Position numbers and translations under genes: made by a program
Notes under the pieces: generated by a model
Databases searched by the model: none
What the model was told of the DNA's origin: nothing
Seen by the model: the letters and a program-made list of their open reading frames with translations, nothing else
Shown: one piece after another, positions 26,219-35,467 of the stretch
How the letters are laid out: each line of letters opens with the position of its first letter
Numbering within the stretch: the stretch's first letter is position 1
NCBI RefSeq assembly: GCF_013031405.1
Contig: NZ_WPZY01000005.1
Location: forward strand, 62,001-126,000
Direction: 5' to 3'
DNA from: Ruegeria sp. HKCCD8929
Lineage (GTDB): Bacteria > Pseudomonadota > Alphaproteobacteria > Rhodobacterales > Rhodobacteraceae
Length of the DNA: 64,000 nucleotides

Positions 26219-26397
26219 CCCTGATCCGAGCCTTTTTGGTCCTCGCCGTGACCGCGCTCCTGGCCGGGTGCGGCGCGGATGGCGAACCGGTGCAGCCGAC
26301 GCTCAATGCAGGCGTCGGCATCTCGAACAACGGCGCCTATGTCGGCGGCGCTCTGGGGCTGCACAAGGGACCGGTCAGCATCTTTCTCGGCTTTTGA
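26215..26397 (+). CDS. Small lipoprotein coupled to argH
   Basis: 60 residues: basic start, hydrophobic helix and lipobox LLAGC near residue 19, then a short Gly-rich tail ([17 protein letters not shown]). Starts in the argH stop (ATGA). Small lipoproteins between argH and lysA are common in alphaproteobacteria and some are annotated as LptM-like, but I cannot confirm that here. Confidence 0.75.
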   Translation: MTLIRAFLVLAVTALLAGCGADGEPVQPTLNAGVGISNNGAYVGGALGLHKGPVSIFLGF

Positions 26398-26441
26398 TTC
26401 GCTTAGCGGTTGATCCAACGCCCGCAAAGCACCAGTTTGGA

Positions 26442-26470
26442 ACCGCAGCGTTTTTTGCTGCGGTGTTTCA
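26442..26470 (+). terminator. Hairpin between the two small lipoprotein genes
   Basis: ACCGCAGC and GCTGCGGT form a perfect 8-bp stem around a T-rich loop, followed by GTTTCAGTT. A moderate terminator at best. Confidence 0.45.
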
Positions 26471-26488
26471 GTTGATAAAGGCTCCGGA

Positions 26489-26656
26489 ATGAAAATTGCC
26501 GCTCTGATCCTGTCATTTGTCGTTCTGGCCGCCTGTGACCCAAGCACCGCCTCGGCGCCGCCGCCCGAGCCGCAGACGCAGCCCCAGCCGCAACCGTCGA
26601 ACTCGGTGATCCGGATATCGGGTTCGGCCTCGGTCGGCGTTTCCCGCACCTTCTGA
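26489..26656 (+). CDS. Second small lipoprotein between argH and lysA
   Basis: 55 residues: MKIAALILSFVVLAAC with lipobox LAAC (Cys16), then a Pro/Gln/Glu linker (about 18-37) and a short tail ending GVSRTF. Its tail resembles that of the preceding lipoprotein only in Gly/Ser content. Probably an outer- or inner-membrane-tethered peptide. Function unknown. Confidence 0.72.
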   Translation: MKIAALILSFVVLAACDPSTASAPPPEPQTQPQPQPSNSVIRISGSASVGVSRTF

Positions 26657-26726
26657 GCGGGCAAGACCCCAAGGGTGGTGCGGAATCATTTGATCCGTAT
26701 GCCTCTTTTGGTCTAAGCGCGGGCGC

Positions 26727-27992
26727 ATGGACCACTTCATCTACCGCGACGGCGCGCTCTACGCCGAGGATGTTCCGATAACCGAGATCGCCGCCTCGGT
26801 GGGCACTCCGTTCTATGTCTATTCGACGGCCACGCTGCAACGGCATTTCCGCCTGTTCGACGAAGCGCTCGAAGGCACCGATCACCTGGTCTGCTACGCG
26901 ATGAAGGCGGCCAGTAATCAGGCGATCCTGAAGACGCTGGCACAAGCGGGCGCAGGGATGGACGTGGTTTCGGTCGGGGAATACCTGCGCGCCAAGGCGG
27001 CGGGCGTGCCGGGCGACAAGATCGTGTTCTCGGGCGTCGGCAAGACCGAGGACGAGATCCGTACCGCGCTCAGCGGCGGCATCCGCCAGTTCAACGTGGA
27101 ATCCGAGCCCGAGATGGAGGTGATCAACGCGGTCGCGCTGGATCTGGGCACCGTCGCCCCAATCACCGTGCGCGTGAACCCGGATGTGGACGCCAAGACC
27201 CACGCCAAGATCGCCACCGGCAAGTCCGAGAACAAGTTCGGCATCCCCATCGCCCGCGCCTCGCAGGTCTATGCCCACGCCGCCAGCCTGCCGGGGTTGG
27301 AAGTGATCGGCATCGACGTCCATATCGGCTCGCAACTGACCGAGCTGGAACCCTTCGCGCTGGCCTATCAGAAAGTCGCCGAACTGACCGAACAGCTCCG
27401 CGCCGAGGGGCACGACATACGCCGCCTCGATCTGGGCGGGGGCCTCGGCATCCCCTACACCCGCTCGAACGACGCGCCGCCCCTGCCGGTGGAATACGGC
27501 CAGCTCATCAAGAAGACGCTCGGCCATCTGGGCTGCGAAATCGAGATCGAGCCGGGCCGCCTGATCGCGGGCAATGCCGGGCTGATGATCAGCAAGGTGA
27601 TCTATGTGAAATCGGGCGAGGATCGCGATTTCCTGATCCTCGACGGCGCCATGAACGACTTGATCCGCCCGGCCATGTACGAGGCGCATCACGATATCGT
27701 CCCGGTCGCGGAACCCGCCCCGGGCACCGAGCCGCAGCCCTATGACATCGTGGGGCCCGTCTGCGAAACCGGCGATACCTTCGCCAAACAGCGCAATATG
27801 CCGCCGCTCTCTGCCGGTGATCTGATCGCTTTTCGCAGCGCCGGTGCCTATGGCGCGGTCATGGCCAGCGAATACAACACCCGCCCCCTGATCCCCGAAG
27901 TTCTCGTCAATGGGGATCAATTCGCGGTTATTCGCCCACGCCCGACCTTTGACGAAATGATAAACCGCGATACCATACCCGAGTGGCTTTGA
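26727..27992 (+). CDS. lysA: Diaminopimelate decarboxylase
   Basis: PLP enzyme, the last step of lysine synthesis (meso-DAP to lysine). The PLP lysine is Lys60 in CYAMK; HIGSQ, EPGR and GPVCETGD motifs follow. 421 residues, full length. It overlaps the open frame of the next gene slightly, but that gene is more likely to start later. Confidence 0.96.
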   Translation: MDHFIYRDGALYAEDVPITEIAASVGTPFYVYSTATLQRHFRLFDEALEGTDHLVCYAMKAASNQAILKTLAQAGAGMDVVSVGEYLRAKAAGVPGDKIVFSGVGKTEDEIRTALSGGIRQFNVESEPEMEVINAVALDLGTVAPITVRVNPDVDAKTHAKIATGKSENKFGIPIARASQVYAHAASLPGLEVIGIDVHIGSQLTELEPFALAYQKVAELTEQLRAEGHDIRRLDLGGGLGIPYTRSNDAPPLPVEYGQLIKKTLGHLGCEIEIEPGRLIAGNAGLMISKVIYVKSGEDRDFLILDGAMNDLIRPAMYEAHHDIVPVAEPAPGTEPQPYDIVGPVCETGDTFAKQRNMPPLSAGDLIAFRSAGAYGAVMASEYNTRPLIPEVLVNGDQFAVIRPRPTFDEMINRDTIPEWL

Positions 27993-28027
27993 CGCGATCA
28001 CCGCGCGGGCCCGACAGGAGGCCCGCG

Positions 28028-30577
28028 TTGACCGCCAACACATCCTTGCCCATACCGCGCCTGCCGCTATGGCTGACCCGTGCCGGAATGCTGGCCGAGC
28101 GGGTGTTGCGGGCGTTCTGGCCGCTCTTCTCGATTCTGATGGCGGTGATGGCGGCCCTGATGCTGGGCCTGCAGGACATGGTGGTGGTCGAGGTCGTCTG
28201 GACCGCTGCCGCCGTGGCCGGTCTGGGCGCGCTGGTGGCGCTGATCTGGGGCGTGCGCCGTTTCCACTGGCCAACCCGGGCCGAGGCGCTGGCCCGGCTC
28301 GACGAATCCCTGCCCGGACGGCCCATTCAGGCGCTGCTCGACGATCAGGCAATCGGGGCGCTGGACGGCGACTCGGTGATGCTGTGGCGGGCGCATCAGG
28401 CCCGTATGGCCGACCGCGCTGCGGGCGCCGCAGCGGTCAGGCCCGATCTGCGCCTGTCCGCCCGCGATCCCTTTGCACTCAGATATGTGGCCCTGCTGGC
28501 CCTGACCGTCGCGCTGCTTTTCGGCTCGGTGTGGCGGGTCGGCTCGGTGACCGAAATGGCACCCGGCAGCGCCATCGCGGGCCAGGGGCCCACTTGGGAA
28601 GGCTGGATCGAGCCCCCGCGCTATACCGGCCGCCCGACGCTCTATCTGGCGGATCAGTCCGGCGACGCGATCGACGTGCCAGAGGGCAGCCGCATCACAC
28701 TGCGCTTCTATGGTGAGGTCGGGGCGCTGTCGCTGACCGAAACCCTCTCGGGTGCGGCCACGGAAAACGTCACCGCAACCGAGCAGGAGTTCATCGCGAC
28801 GCAGTCCGGCACCCTGCGGATCGACGGCCCCGGCGGACGGGAATGGGCGGTGGGCATCCTACAGGACGCCCCGCCGCAGATCGCCGTGACCGGGGTTGCC
28901 GAGGCCGAGGCGGGCGGGCAGATGACACTGCCGTTCACCGCCAGCGACGACTATGGCATCGCATCCGGCACCGCGCTGATCGAACTGGACCTCGCAGCGG
29001 TGAGCCGCCGCCATGGCCTGATTGCCGACCCCGACCCGCGCGAGGCGATCAGCGTCGAACTGCCCATGCCGCTCACCGGCGACCGGCGCGACTTCAGCGA
29101 AACCTTCATCGAGGACTTCTCGCAGCACCCATGGGCGCATCTGCCGGTCAAGATCACCTTGTCGGCCCGCGACATGCCCGATCAGGTGACCACGGCGCAG
29201 CCCTACGCAACCAAACTGCCCGCGCGCCGTTTCTTCGACCCACTCGCGGCGGCGGTGATCGAACAGCGCCGCGACCTGCTCTGGGCGCGGGACAACGCCG
29301 CGCGCGTGGCGCTGCTCCTGCGCGCCATCTCGCACCGGCCCGAGGATGTGTTCCGCTCGCAAACCGCCTATCTGCGCCTGCGCGTCACCCTGCGCCGCCT
29401 GGAAACCTTCACCGAGTTCGGCCTGAAACCCGACCAGCAGGCCGAGATCGCCCAGTCGCTCTGGGATCTCGCCATCCTGCTCGAGGAAGGCACGCTGAGC
29501 GACGCGCTGGAACGCCTGCGTCAGGCGCAGGAACGGCTGACCGAGGCGATGAAGAACGGCGCCTCGGATCAGGAGATCGCCGAGCTGATGCAGGAACTGC
29601 GCGAGGCCACCGACAACTATCTGCGCCAGCTCCAGCGGCAGGCCCAGCAGGACGGGCAGGAGAGCGATCCGGGCCAGCCCGGCCAGAGCGGTGAAACCAT
29701 GCAGATGACGCAGGACGACCTGCAACGGATGATGGACCGCATTCAGGAACTGATGGAACAGGGCCGCATGGCCGAGGCGCAGCAGGCGCTGGAAGAGTTC
29801 CAGCAGATGATGGAGAACATGCGCGTCACCGAAGGGCAGGGCCAGGGTCAGCAGTCCGAGGGCCGCCGCGCGATGGAAGACCTCGCCGAAACCCTGCGCA
29901 ACCAGCAGGGGCTCAGCGATCAGGCCTTCCGCGACCTGCAGGAACAGTTCAACCCCGGCGCCCAGTCCGGCGAGAGCCAGCAGAACGAAGGCCGCAGTGG
30001 CGGTCAGGGACGCGGGCAGAGCCACGAGGGTCAAGGCGGCCGTGGACAGGGCTCGGATCAGGCCGAGAACGGACAGGAGGGCCAGGGCGGCTCACTTGCC
30101 GACCGGCAACAGGCGCTGCGCAATGAATTGCGGCGTCAGGAACAGGGCCTGCCCGGGGCCGGCACCGCCGAAGGCGAGGCCGCGCGCGAGGCGCTGGACC
30201 GCGCCGGCCGGGCCATGGAGGGGGCCGAGGACGCGTTGCGCAGCGACGATCTGGCCGGAGCCATCGACCGTCAGTCCGAAGCGATGGAAGCGCTGCGCGA
30301 GGGCATGCGCGCGCTGGGCGAAGCGCTGGCGCAGGACCAGCAGCAACAGCCCGGTCAGGGCGCACAAGAGGGCGACATGCAGGCTCGCAACCTCGATCCG
30401 CTCGGGCGCAATCAGGGGGCGGTCGGCTCGATCTCGACCGACGAGAACCTGCTGCAGGGCGAGGATGTCTATCGCCGCGCGCGCGAGTTGCTGGACGAAA
30501 TCCGCCGCCGCACCGGCGAAACCGACCGGCCCAAGATCGAGCTGGATTACCTCAAACGTCTGCTGGAACGGTTCTGA
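28028..30577 (+). CDS. DUF4175 / TIGR02302-family membrane protein
   Basis: 849 residues from TTG at 28028, which has a perfect AGGAGG six bases upstream; GTG at 27983 inside lysA is the alternative. Membrane segments at the N-terminus and near residue 155 are followed by a large extracytoplasmic part and a C-terminal third very rich in Gln, Glu and Gly (coiled coil plus GQGQQSEGRR-like low complexity). This matches a long alphaproteobacterial family of unknown role, probably in the envelope. Confidence 0.87.
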   Translation: MTANTSLPIPRLPLWLTRAGMLAERVLRAFWPLFSILMAVMAALMLGLQDMVVVEVVWTAAAVAGLGALVALIWGVRRFHWPTRAEALARLDESLPGRPIQALLDDQAIGALDGDSVMLWRAHQARMADRAAGAAAVRPDLRLSARDPFALRYVALLALTVALLFGSVWRVGSVTEMAPGSAIAGQGPTWEGWIEPPRYTGRPTLYLADQSGDAIDVPEGSRITLRFYGEVGALSLTETLSGAATENVTATEQEFIATQSGTLRIDGPGGREWAVGILQDAPPQIAVTGVAEAEAGGQMTLPFTASDDYGIASGTALIELDLAAVSRRHGLIADPDPREAISVELPMPLTGDRRDFSETFIEDFSQHPWAHLPVKITLSARDMPDQVTTAQPYATKLPARRFFDPLAAAVIEQRRDLLWARDNAARVALLLRAISHRPEDVFRSQTAYLRLRVTLRRLETFTEFGLKPDQQAEIAQSLWDLAILLEEGTLSDALERLRQAQERLTEAMKNGASDQEIAELMQELREATDNYLRQLQRQAQQDGQESDPGQPGQSGETMQMTQDDLQRMMDRIQELMEQGRMAEAQQALEEFQQMMENMRVTEGQGQGQQSEGRRAMEDLAETLRNQQGLSDQAFRDLQEQFNPGAQSGESQQNEGRSGGQGRGQSHEGQGGRGQGSDQAENGQEGQGGSLADRQQALRNELRRQEQGLPGAGTAEGEAAREALDRAGRAMEGAEDALRSDDLAGAIDRQSEAMEALREGMRALGEALAQDQQQQPGQGAQEGDMQARNLDPLGRNQGAVGSISTDENLLQGEDVYRRARELLDEIRRRTGETDRPKIELDYLKRLLERF

Positions 30578-30604
30578 GCGCGACCCTTCGCCCGGTAGAT
30601 GCGA

Positions 30605-31912
30605 TCAGCGGGGCGGCAGAATCGCCGCCGCCTTTGCGTCCAGCCACACCCGCGCCTGATCGACCAGCGCCACATAAGCGTTGATCATCGGATCGGCCTG
30701 CGGCACCGCCTGCGTGATCTGCGGCGCGTTGGCATAGAGCATGAACAGCGCGAGCCCGATCAGCACCATCAGCGCAAAACCCCGCAGGAACGACGCCGAT
30801 TTGCGAGGCGCGACGGCGGCCATGTCCTGCTCCGCCGCGGCGGCCTCGACATTGCCGCGCAGGGTCGAGTTGATCTCGTCGATATCCGGCAACACGTCCT
30901 TGCGCGAATCCGCAGCGGCGGGTTCATCGACCTGACCCGGCGCAGCGGCCGGTCCACTATCGGCACTGCCATGTGTCTCCAGCCCCAGATCGGGTTGGCT
31001 TTCCAGGGATTCGGCCTCGCGCGCGCGCAGCTCGGCCTCATGGGCCGCCTCCTGCTGCAGAATGGCGGCAACCGCCGGATCGAGCGCGCGTTCGCGCCCG
31101 GCAGAAGCGGCCACAGCCTCGTCCTCGACCTCCTCTGCGGCCTCCGGTTCGTGGCCCGTGTCTTCCGCCTCGACGAACGGGATGTGCATGTCCTCAGCCG
31201 CTTCGGCGGGCTGCTCGGCTTCCTTGGTCTCGGCGGGTTCGGTCTGGGGTTCCGGCTGCGCCTCCTCGACGGCCTCGACCGGCTCCTCAGCGGCCTCCTC
31301 GACCGGAGCGTCTTGCTCCGCCTCTGCCTCCTCAGCCTGAGGCTCCGGCTGCGCGTCTTCCACAGGCTCCGCTTCGACCGGCACGGCCTGTTCTTCCACA
31401 GTCTCTTCGACCGGCGCGTCCTGTTCGGCCACGTCAACCGGCTCCGGCTGCACCTCGTCCAGCGGTTCGGCCACCGGGGGCTGCTCTTCCGCCACGACTT
31501 CCGCAGGTGCAGGTTGTTCGGCTGCCTCGACCGGTTCGGCCTCAGGTTCTGGGTGCACCTCGTCTACAGGCTCGGCCACCGGAGGTTGTTCTTCCGCCAC
31601 AGCTTCCGCAGGCGCGTCCTGTTCGGCCACCTCGACCGGTTCGGCCTCTGGTTCCAAATGCATCTCGTCCACGGGGTCCGCCACGGATGGCGCGGCTTCG
31701 GCAGGCGCTTCCTCTTCAACCGCAGGCGCTTCGACCTGAGGCTCCGCCGCCTCCGGTTGCGCCTCTGCCACCGGCTCCGCCGCCGGTTTGCTCGGATGCT
31801 CCTGGAACCACGTGCTATCGCAATTCGAACATTGCACATCCCGCCCACCCGGCGGGATGACCTCTTCCGGTACCTCGTACTGGGCTCTGCATTTCGGACA
31901 TGTCAGACGCAT
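30605..31912 (-). CDS. Zinc-ribbon protein with acidic repeats and a C-terminal membrane helix
   Basis: 435 residues in three parts. Residues 1-36 are an MJ0042-type zinc ribbon (Cys5, Cys8, Cys28, Cys31). Residues about 40-290 are almost only E, P, A and V, including two near-identical 35-residue units (80-114 and 115-149) and a partial third. A membrane helix lies at about 375-396. Divergent from ftsE, convergent with the DUF4175 gene. Function unknown; the layout suggests a tethered rod. Confidence 0.88.
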   Translation of the reverse strand: MRLTCPKCRAQYEVPEEVIPPGGRDVQCSNCDSTWFQEHPSKPAAEPVAEAQPEAAEPQVEAPAVEEEAPAEAAPSVADPVDEMHLEPEAEPVEVAEQDAPAEAVAEEQPPVAEPVDEVHPEPEAEPVEAAEQPAPAEVVAEEQPPVAEPLDEVQPEPVDVAEQDAPVEETVEEQAVPVEAEPVEDAQPEPQAEEAEAEQDAPVEEAAEEPVEAVEEAQPEPQTEPAETKEAEQPAEAAEDMHIPFVEAEDTGHEPEAAEEVEDEAVAASAGRERALDPAVAAILQQEAAHEAELRAREAESLESQPDLGLETHGSADSGPAAAPGQVDEPAAADSRKDVLPDIDEINSTLRGNVEAAAAEQDMAAVAPRKSASFLRGFALMVLIGLALFMLYANAPQITQAVPQADPMINAYVALVDQARVWLDAKAAAILPPR

Positions 31913-32095
31913 ACTGCCTCCTGGCCTCGGATCAGACCTGATTTTGATTTTTCCCGCAATGATATTCGGTTAACACACGCAGGCAAAGAGAGTTTTCACC
32001 TCAGACGGGCAAGTGTCGCCCATCGGACCCGGTGCAGGCATTGAAACCCGCACCACGCTGGGGCAAGAAGACCGCAAAGCAACAGGGGACAGGTT

Positions 32096-32773
32096 TTGAT
32101 CGAGATTGAAAATGTGGGCTACAGCTATGGCGGCGGAGAGCTGCTGAGCGATGTTTCGGTGCAACTGGCGCCGGGCTCGTTCCACTTTCTGACCGGCCCG
32201 TCGGGCTCGGGCAAGACCACGTTGCTGAAACTCTGCTATGGCGCGCTGCTGCCCACTGCCGGGCAGCTCAGCGTGTTCGGCGAGGATATGCGCCGGCTGG
32301 ACCGTGACCAGATGGCGCTGCTGCGCCGGCGGATCGGAGTGGTGCATCAGGATTGCCGGTTCCTCGACCACATGCCGCTGGCCGACAACGTGGCGCTGCC
32401 GCTGCTGGTCTCACAGCGCAGCATGAAGGCGGAAGAGGCCAATCTGGGCGAGCTTCTGCAGTGGGTCGGGCTGTCCAAACGGGCCGATGCCCGCCCGCCC
32501 GAACTCTCGGGCGGCGAACGTCAGCGCGCGGCACTGGCCCGCGCCGTGATCATGTCGCCCGATGTGGTCATCGCCGATGAGCCCACCGGCAATGTGGATT
32601 GGGACATGTCGCAGCGCCTGCTGCGCCTGCTGATCGAGCTGAACCGGATGGGCAAGACCGTTCTGATCGCCACCCATGACCTCAGCCTGATCCGCGCCGC
32701 CAAAAGCCAGGTGCAGGCGCGCGTGCTGCGGATCTCGAAACGGCGGCTGCAACTTGCGGGGGCGGATCTGTGA
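32096..32773 (+). CDS. ftsE: Cell division ATP-binding protein FtsE
   Basis: ABC ATPase that, with FtsX, couples division to peptidoglycan hydrolase activation. Walker A GPSGSGKTT, signature LSGGERQR and Walker B VVIADEPTGN are present. 225 residues. Start TTG at 32096 behind AGGGGACAGG. The stop overlaps the ftsX GTG (GTGA). Confidence 0.94.
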   Translation: MIEIENVGYSYGGGELLSDVSVQLAPGSFHFLTGPSGSGKTTLLKLCYGALLPTAGQLSVFGEDMRRLDRDQMALLRRRIGVVHQDCRFLDHMPLADNVALPLLVSQRSMKAEEANLGELLQWVGLSKRADARPPELSGGERQRAALARAVIMSPDVVIADEPTGNVDWDMSQRLLRLLIELNRMGKTVLIATHDLSLIRAAKSQVQARVLRISKRRLQLAGADL

Positions 32774-33669
32774 GCACGGGAACCATCCGAAACCTGCTGC
32801 GCGGCGACAAGCGCGCCGACCGTGTGGTGCCGCCCTCGGGCTTTACCGCCCAGCTGACCCTGTTCGTCTCGGGCGCCATGGCGTTTCTGGCGGTGTTTGC
32901 GCTGGCCCTGTCGCTGGCCTCGGGCCGGCTGGCGGATCGCTGGGCCTCGGAACTGGCGCGCGCCGCGACACTGCGGATCAACGCGCCCACCGACCAGCTC
33001 GCGGGCCAGACGCAGGCGGCGCTGACCGTCCTGCGCCAGACCCCGGGGGTCGCCTCCGCCCGCGCGCTGACCACCGAGGAACAGGTGGCCCTGCTGACGC
33101 CCTGGTTCGGCCCGGACTTGCCCATCGACGCGCTGCCGGTGCCGCAGCTGATCGAGATCATCGAGGGTGAGCCCGGCTATGACGCCGCTGGTCTGCGCCT
33201 GCGGCTCAGCGCCGAGGCGCCGGGCGCGGTGCTGGATGACCACACCCGCTGGCGCGAACCGCTGGTCGATGCGGCCAGCTCGCTGCGGCGGCTGGCACTG
33301 ATCTCGATCTTGCTGATCGGCGGCGCCACCGCGGCGATGATCACCCTTGCCGCCAATGCGGCGCTGTCGGCGAACGCGCAGGTGATCGAGGTGCTGCGCC
33401 TGATCGGCGCCCGCGATCAGTTCATCGCCGGAGCGTTCGTCCGCCGTTTCACCTTCCGCGCCCTGATCGGCGCGGCCATCGGCGTTATGCTCGGCATGGC
33501 GGGCGTGCTGCTGTTGCCCGACGCCTCCGAGGCGGGCGGGTTCCTGACCGGCCTCGGCTTTCAGGGCACCGGTTGGGTGCTGCCCCTGCTGATCCCGCCG
33601 CTGGGCGCCGCTGTCGCCTTTGCCGCCACCTGGTCCGCTGCCCGCCGCACGTTGAAGGAGCTTGCCTGA
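32770..33669 (+). CDS. ftsX: Cell division protein FtsX
   Basis: Membrane partner of FtsE. 299 residues with one N-terminal and three C-terminal membrane segments and a periplasmic domain between (about 60-160), the FtsX pattern. GTG start within the ftsE stop; its own stop overlaps the acyltransferase ATG by one base (TGATG). Confidence 0.92.
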   Translation: MSTGTIRNLLRGDKRADRVVPPSGFTAQLTLFVSGAMAFLAVFALALSLASGRLADRWASELARAATLRINAPTDQLAGQTQAALTVLRQTPGVASARALTTEEQVALLTPWFGPDLPIDALPVPQLIEIIEGEPGYDAAGLRLRLSAEAPGAVLDDHTRWREPLVDAASSLRRLALISILLIGGATAAMITLAANAALSANAQVIEVLRLIGARDQFIAGAFVRRFTFRALIGAAIGVMLGMAGVLLLPDASEAGGFLTGLGFQGTGWVLPLLIPPLGAAVAFAATWSAARRTLKELA

Positions 33670-34409
33670 TGTCCCACGCCTTCCAATGGCTGCGTTCCCT
33701 GATCTTCATGATAGTGATCTACCTCTGGATGGCGGTGCTGGGCCTTGTCTTCGCGCCCTATGCGCTGTTCTCCAAACGCGGGGCGCTCTGGGCCTGCAAA
33801 ACCTACGCCCGTACCACCATCTGGCTGGCCCGCTGGATGGTCGGCATCCGCGGCGAGATTCGCGGCACCGTGCCGACGGGCGAAGTCATGGTGGCCGCCA
33901 AACACCAATCGTTCTTCGACATCATGCTGATCTTCGACGCCGTCCCGCACGGCAAGTTCATCATGAAGCGTGAGCTGCTCTGGACCCCGATCATCGGCAT
34001 CTACGCCAAGCGTCTGGGCTGCATCCCGGTCAATCGCGGCAAGAAGGGCGCGGCGATTGCCAAGATGGTCAAGGATGTGGCCAAGGAATTCAGCGAGCCC
34101 GGGCAACTGGTGATCTATCCGCAAGGCACCCGCGTGGCACCTGGTGCTGCGAAACCCTACAAGGTGGGCACCGCCGTGCTCTACGAGGGGCTGCAGAATC
34201 CTTGCGTGCCCGTTGCCACCAATGCGGGCGTGTTCTGGCCCCGCACCGGTATCCTGCGCAAACCCGGCCACGCGATCGTCGAGTTCCTCGACCCGATCGA
34301 ACCGGGGGTCGAGCGCAACACCTTCATGACGCGGCTCGAGGACATGGTCGAGACGCGGTCCAACGCCTTGATGCGGGAAGTGGGGTTTGATCCGGATGCA
34401 GTTCATTGA
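33669..34409 (+). CDS. plsC: 1-acyl-sn-glycerol-3-phosphate acyltransferase, PlsC-like
   Basis: Adds the second acyl chain in phosphatidic acid synthesis. H79-QSFF-D84 is the HX4D catalytic motif and YPQGTR is the substrate loop (usually FPEGTR). A membrane helix covers residues about 10-33. 246 residues. It continues the ftsEX operon by overlap. Confidence 0.9.
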   Translation: MSHAFQWLRSLIFMIVIYLWMAVLGLVFAPYALFSKRGALWACKTYARTTIWLARWMVGIRGEIRGTVPTGEVMVAAKHQSFFDIMLIFDAVPHGKFIMKRELLWTPIIGIYAKRLGCIPVNRGKKGAAIAKMVKDVAKEFSEPGQLVIYPQGTRVAPGAAKPYKVGTAVLYEGLQNPCVPVATNAGVFWPRTGILRKPGHAIVEFLDPIEPGVERNTFMTRLEDMVETRSNALMREVGFDPDAVH

Positions 34410-35001
34410 AGATATCGCGGCGCTCGAAGCGCTCTACGGCACACCCGGCGCCCCGGCGCTGAGAAAGGTTGCGCGGCGCATGACGCCGCTTTATCGCGAG
34501 TGGATCATGGCCTCGCGCCTCTGCGTGCTCAGCACGGTGGGGGCCGAAGGCACCGACGGCAGCCCGCGCGGGGATGACGGCCCGGCGGTGCTCGAGCTTG
34601 ACCCCAGCACCCTGGCCATGCCCGACTGGCGCGGCAACAACCGGCTGGACAGCTTGCGCAACATCGTCCGCGATCCGCGCGTGTCGCTGATGTTCCTCGT
34701 GCCCGGCTCGAACAATGTGGTCCGCATCAACGGCACTGCCCGCCTGACCGCAGACGACGCACTGCGGGCGCGGTTCGAGAAACACGGCAAACGCCCCGCA
34801 ACCGTCATCGTGATCGAAATCGGCGAGATCTACACCCAATGCGCCCGCGCCCTGATGCGCGCACGAACCTGGACCAGCGGGGATGAAAGCGGCGACCTGC
34901 CCACCATCGGCCAGATCCTCGCCGAGGTCACAAACGGGGAAGAGGGCGGCACGCGCTACGATTCCGAATGGGGCGCCCGCGCGGCCAAGACCATGTGGTG
35001 A
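34396..35001 (+). CDS. FMN-binding pyridoxamine 5'-phosphate oxidase-like protein
   Basis: 201 residues with a split beta-barrel pattern: LCVLSTVGAEGTDGSPRGD, then LDSLRNIVRDPRVSLMFLVPG and VRINGTARL, as in FMN flavin-binding PNPOx-like proteins. Substrate unknown. ATG at 34396 overlaps plsC by 14 bases. Confidence 0.85.
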   Translation: MQFIEDIAALEALYGTPGAPALRKVARRMTPLYREWIMASRLCVLSTVGAEGTDGSPRGDDGPAVLELDPSTLAMPDWRGNNRLDSLRNIVRDPRVSLMFLVPGSNNVVRINGTARLTADDALRARFEKHGKRPATVIVIEIGEIYTQCARALMRARTWTSGDESGDLPTIGQILAEVTNGEEGGTRYDSEWGARAAKTMW

Positions 35002-35015
35002 GCTCCGGTCGGGGG

Positions 35016-35077
35016 AAGGCGTTTGCAAACGCCTTCATGCGGTTGAAAACCGCATGTAAGCCGCTTTCAAGCGGCTT
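35016..35077. repeat. Triple-hairpin intergenic repeat, copy B
   Basis: AAGGCGTTT/AAACGCCTT (35016-35035), CATGCGGTT/AACCGCATG (35036-35056) and AAGCCGCTT/AAGCGGCTT (35058-35077). It begins 14 bases after the stop of the FMN-binding gene. Same order as copy C, reverse of copy A. Confidence 0.92.
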
Positions 35078-35467
35078 GGTCCCGGAAAGCAAAGAGCGGC
35101 CCGTCCGGGCTCCGCCCCGCAGAACACCGACAAACCCCCGATCCTGTAAATCTGCCTTGAAAATCCGGGAAACTACTTCCAAACACCATGCCCCTTCTGT
35201 TTGGCGCGGGCGTCAGCCCGGACCGCGCCCGACCTTTCCCCCGGGGAGGGCGCATTTGCGATGTCGTGCAAGCCTCTGACAAGGCCTCATGTTTTGAGAA
35301 ATCCGCACGGCTCCAGCGTTCCCAAGCGCCCACCCAAGGTCGGGCGTGGCCCCTGTCCCACCCACTCAACCGATGCGCGGAACGATTTTCTGCACGCCCG
35401 ATTCGCGTGGTTTGTCAGCAGTCTTGGACCGGCCCGGGGGCCGGTCTTTACTCGTAAACCGTCGATC
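35078..35467. other. Non-coding interval with inverted repeats
   Basis: 390 bp without a credible gene. GACCGCGCCCGACCTT (35221-35236) is mirrored by AAGGTCGGGCGTGG (35336-35349) with one mismatch, about 100 bp apart. A GC-rich hairpin follows at 35427-35446. Neither arm encodes a recognisable peptide. It could be a small non-autonomous element or a structured RNA. Confidence 0.6.
35427..35446. terminator. GC-rich hairpin near the end of lpd
   Basis: GACCGGCCC-GG-GGGCCGGTC is a perfect 9-bp stem 22 bases past the lpd stop (lpd is on the minus strand). On the minus strand no T-run follows; on the plus strand TTTA does. Terminator role uncertain. Confidence 0.4.
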
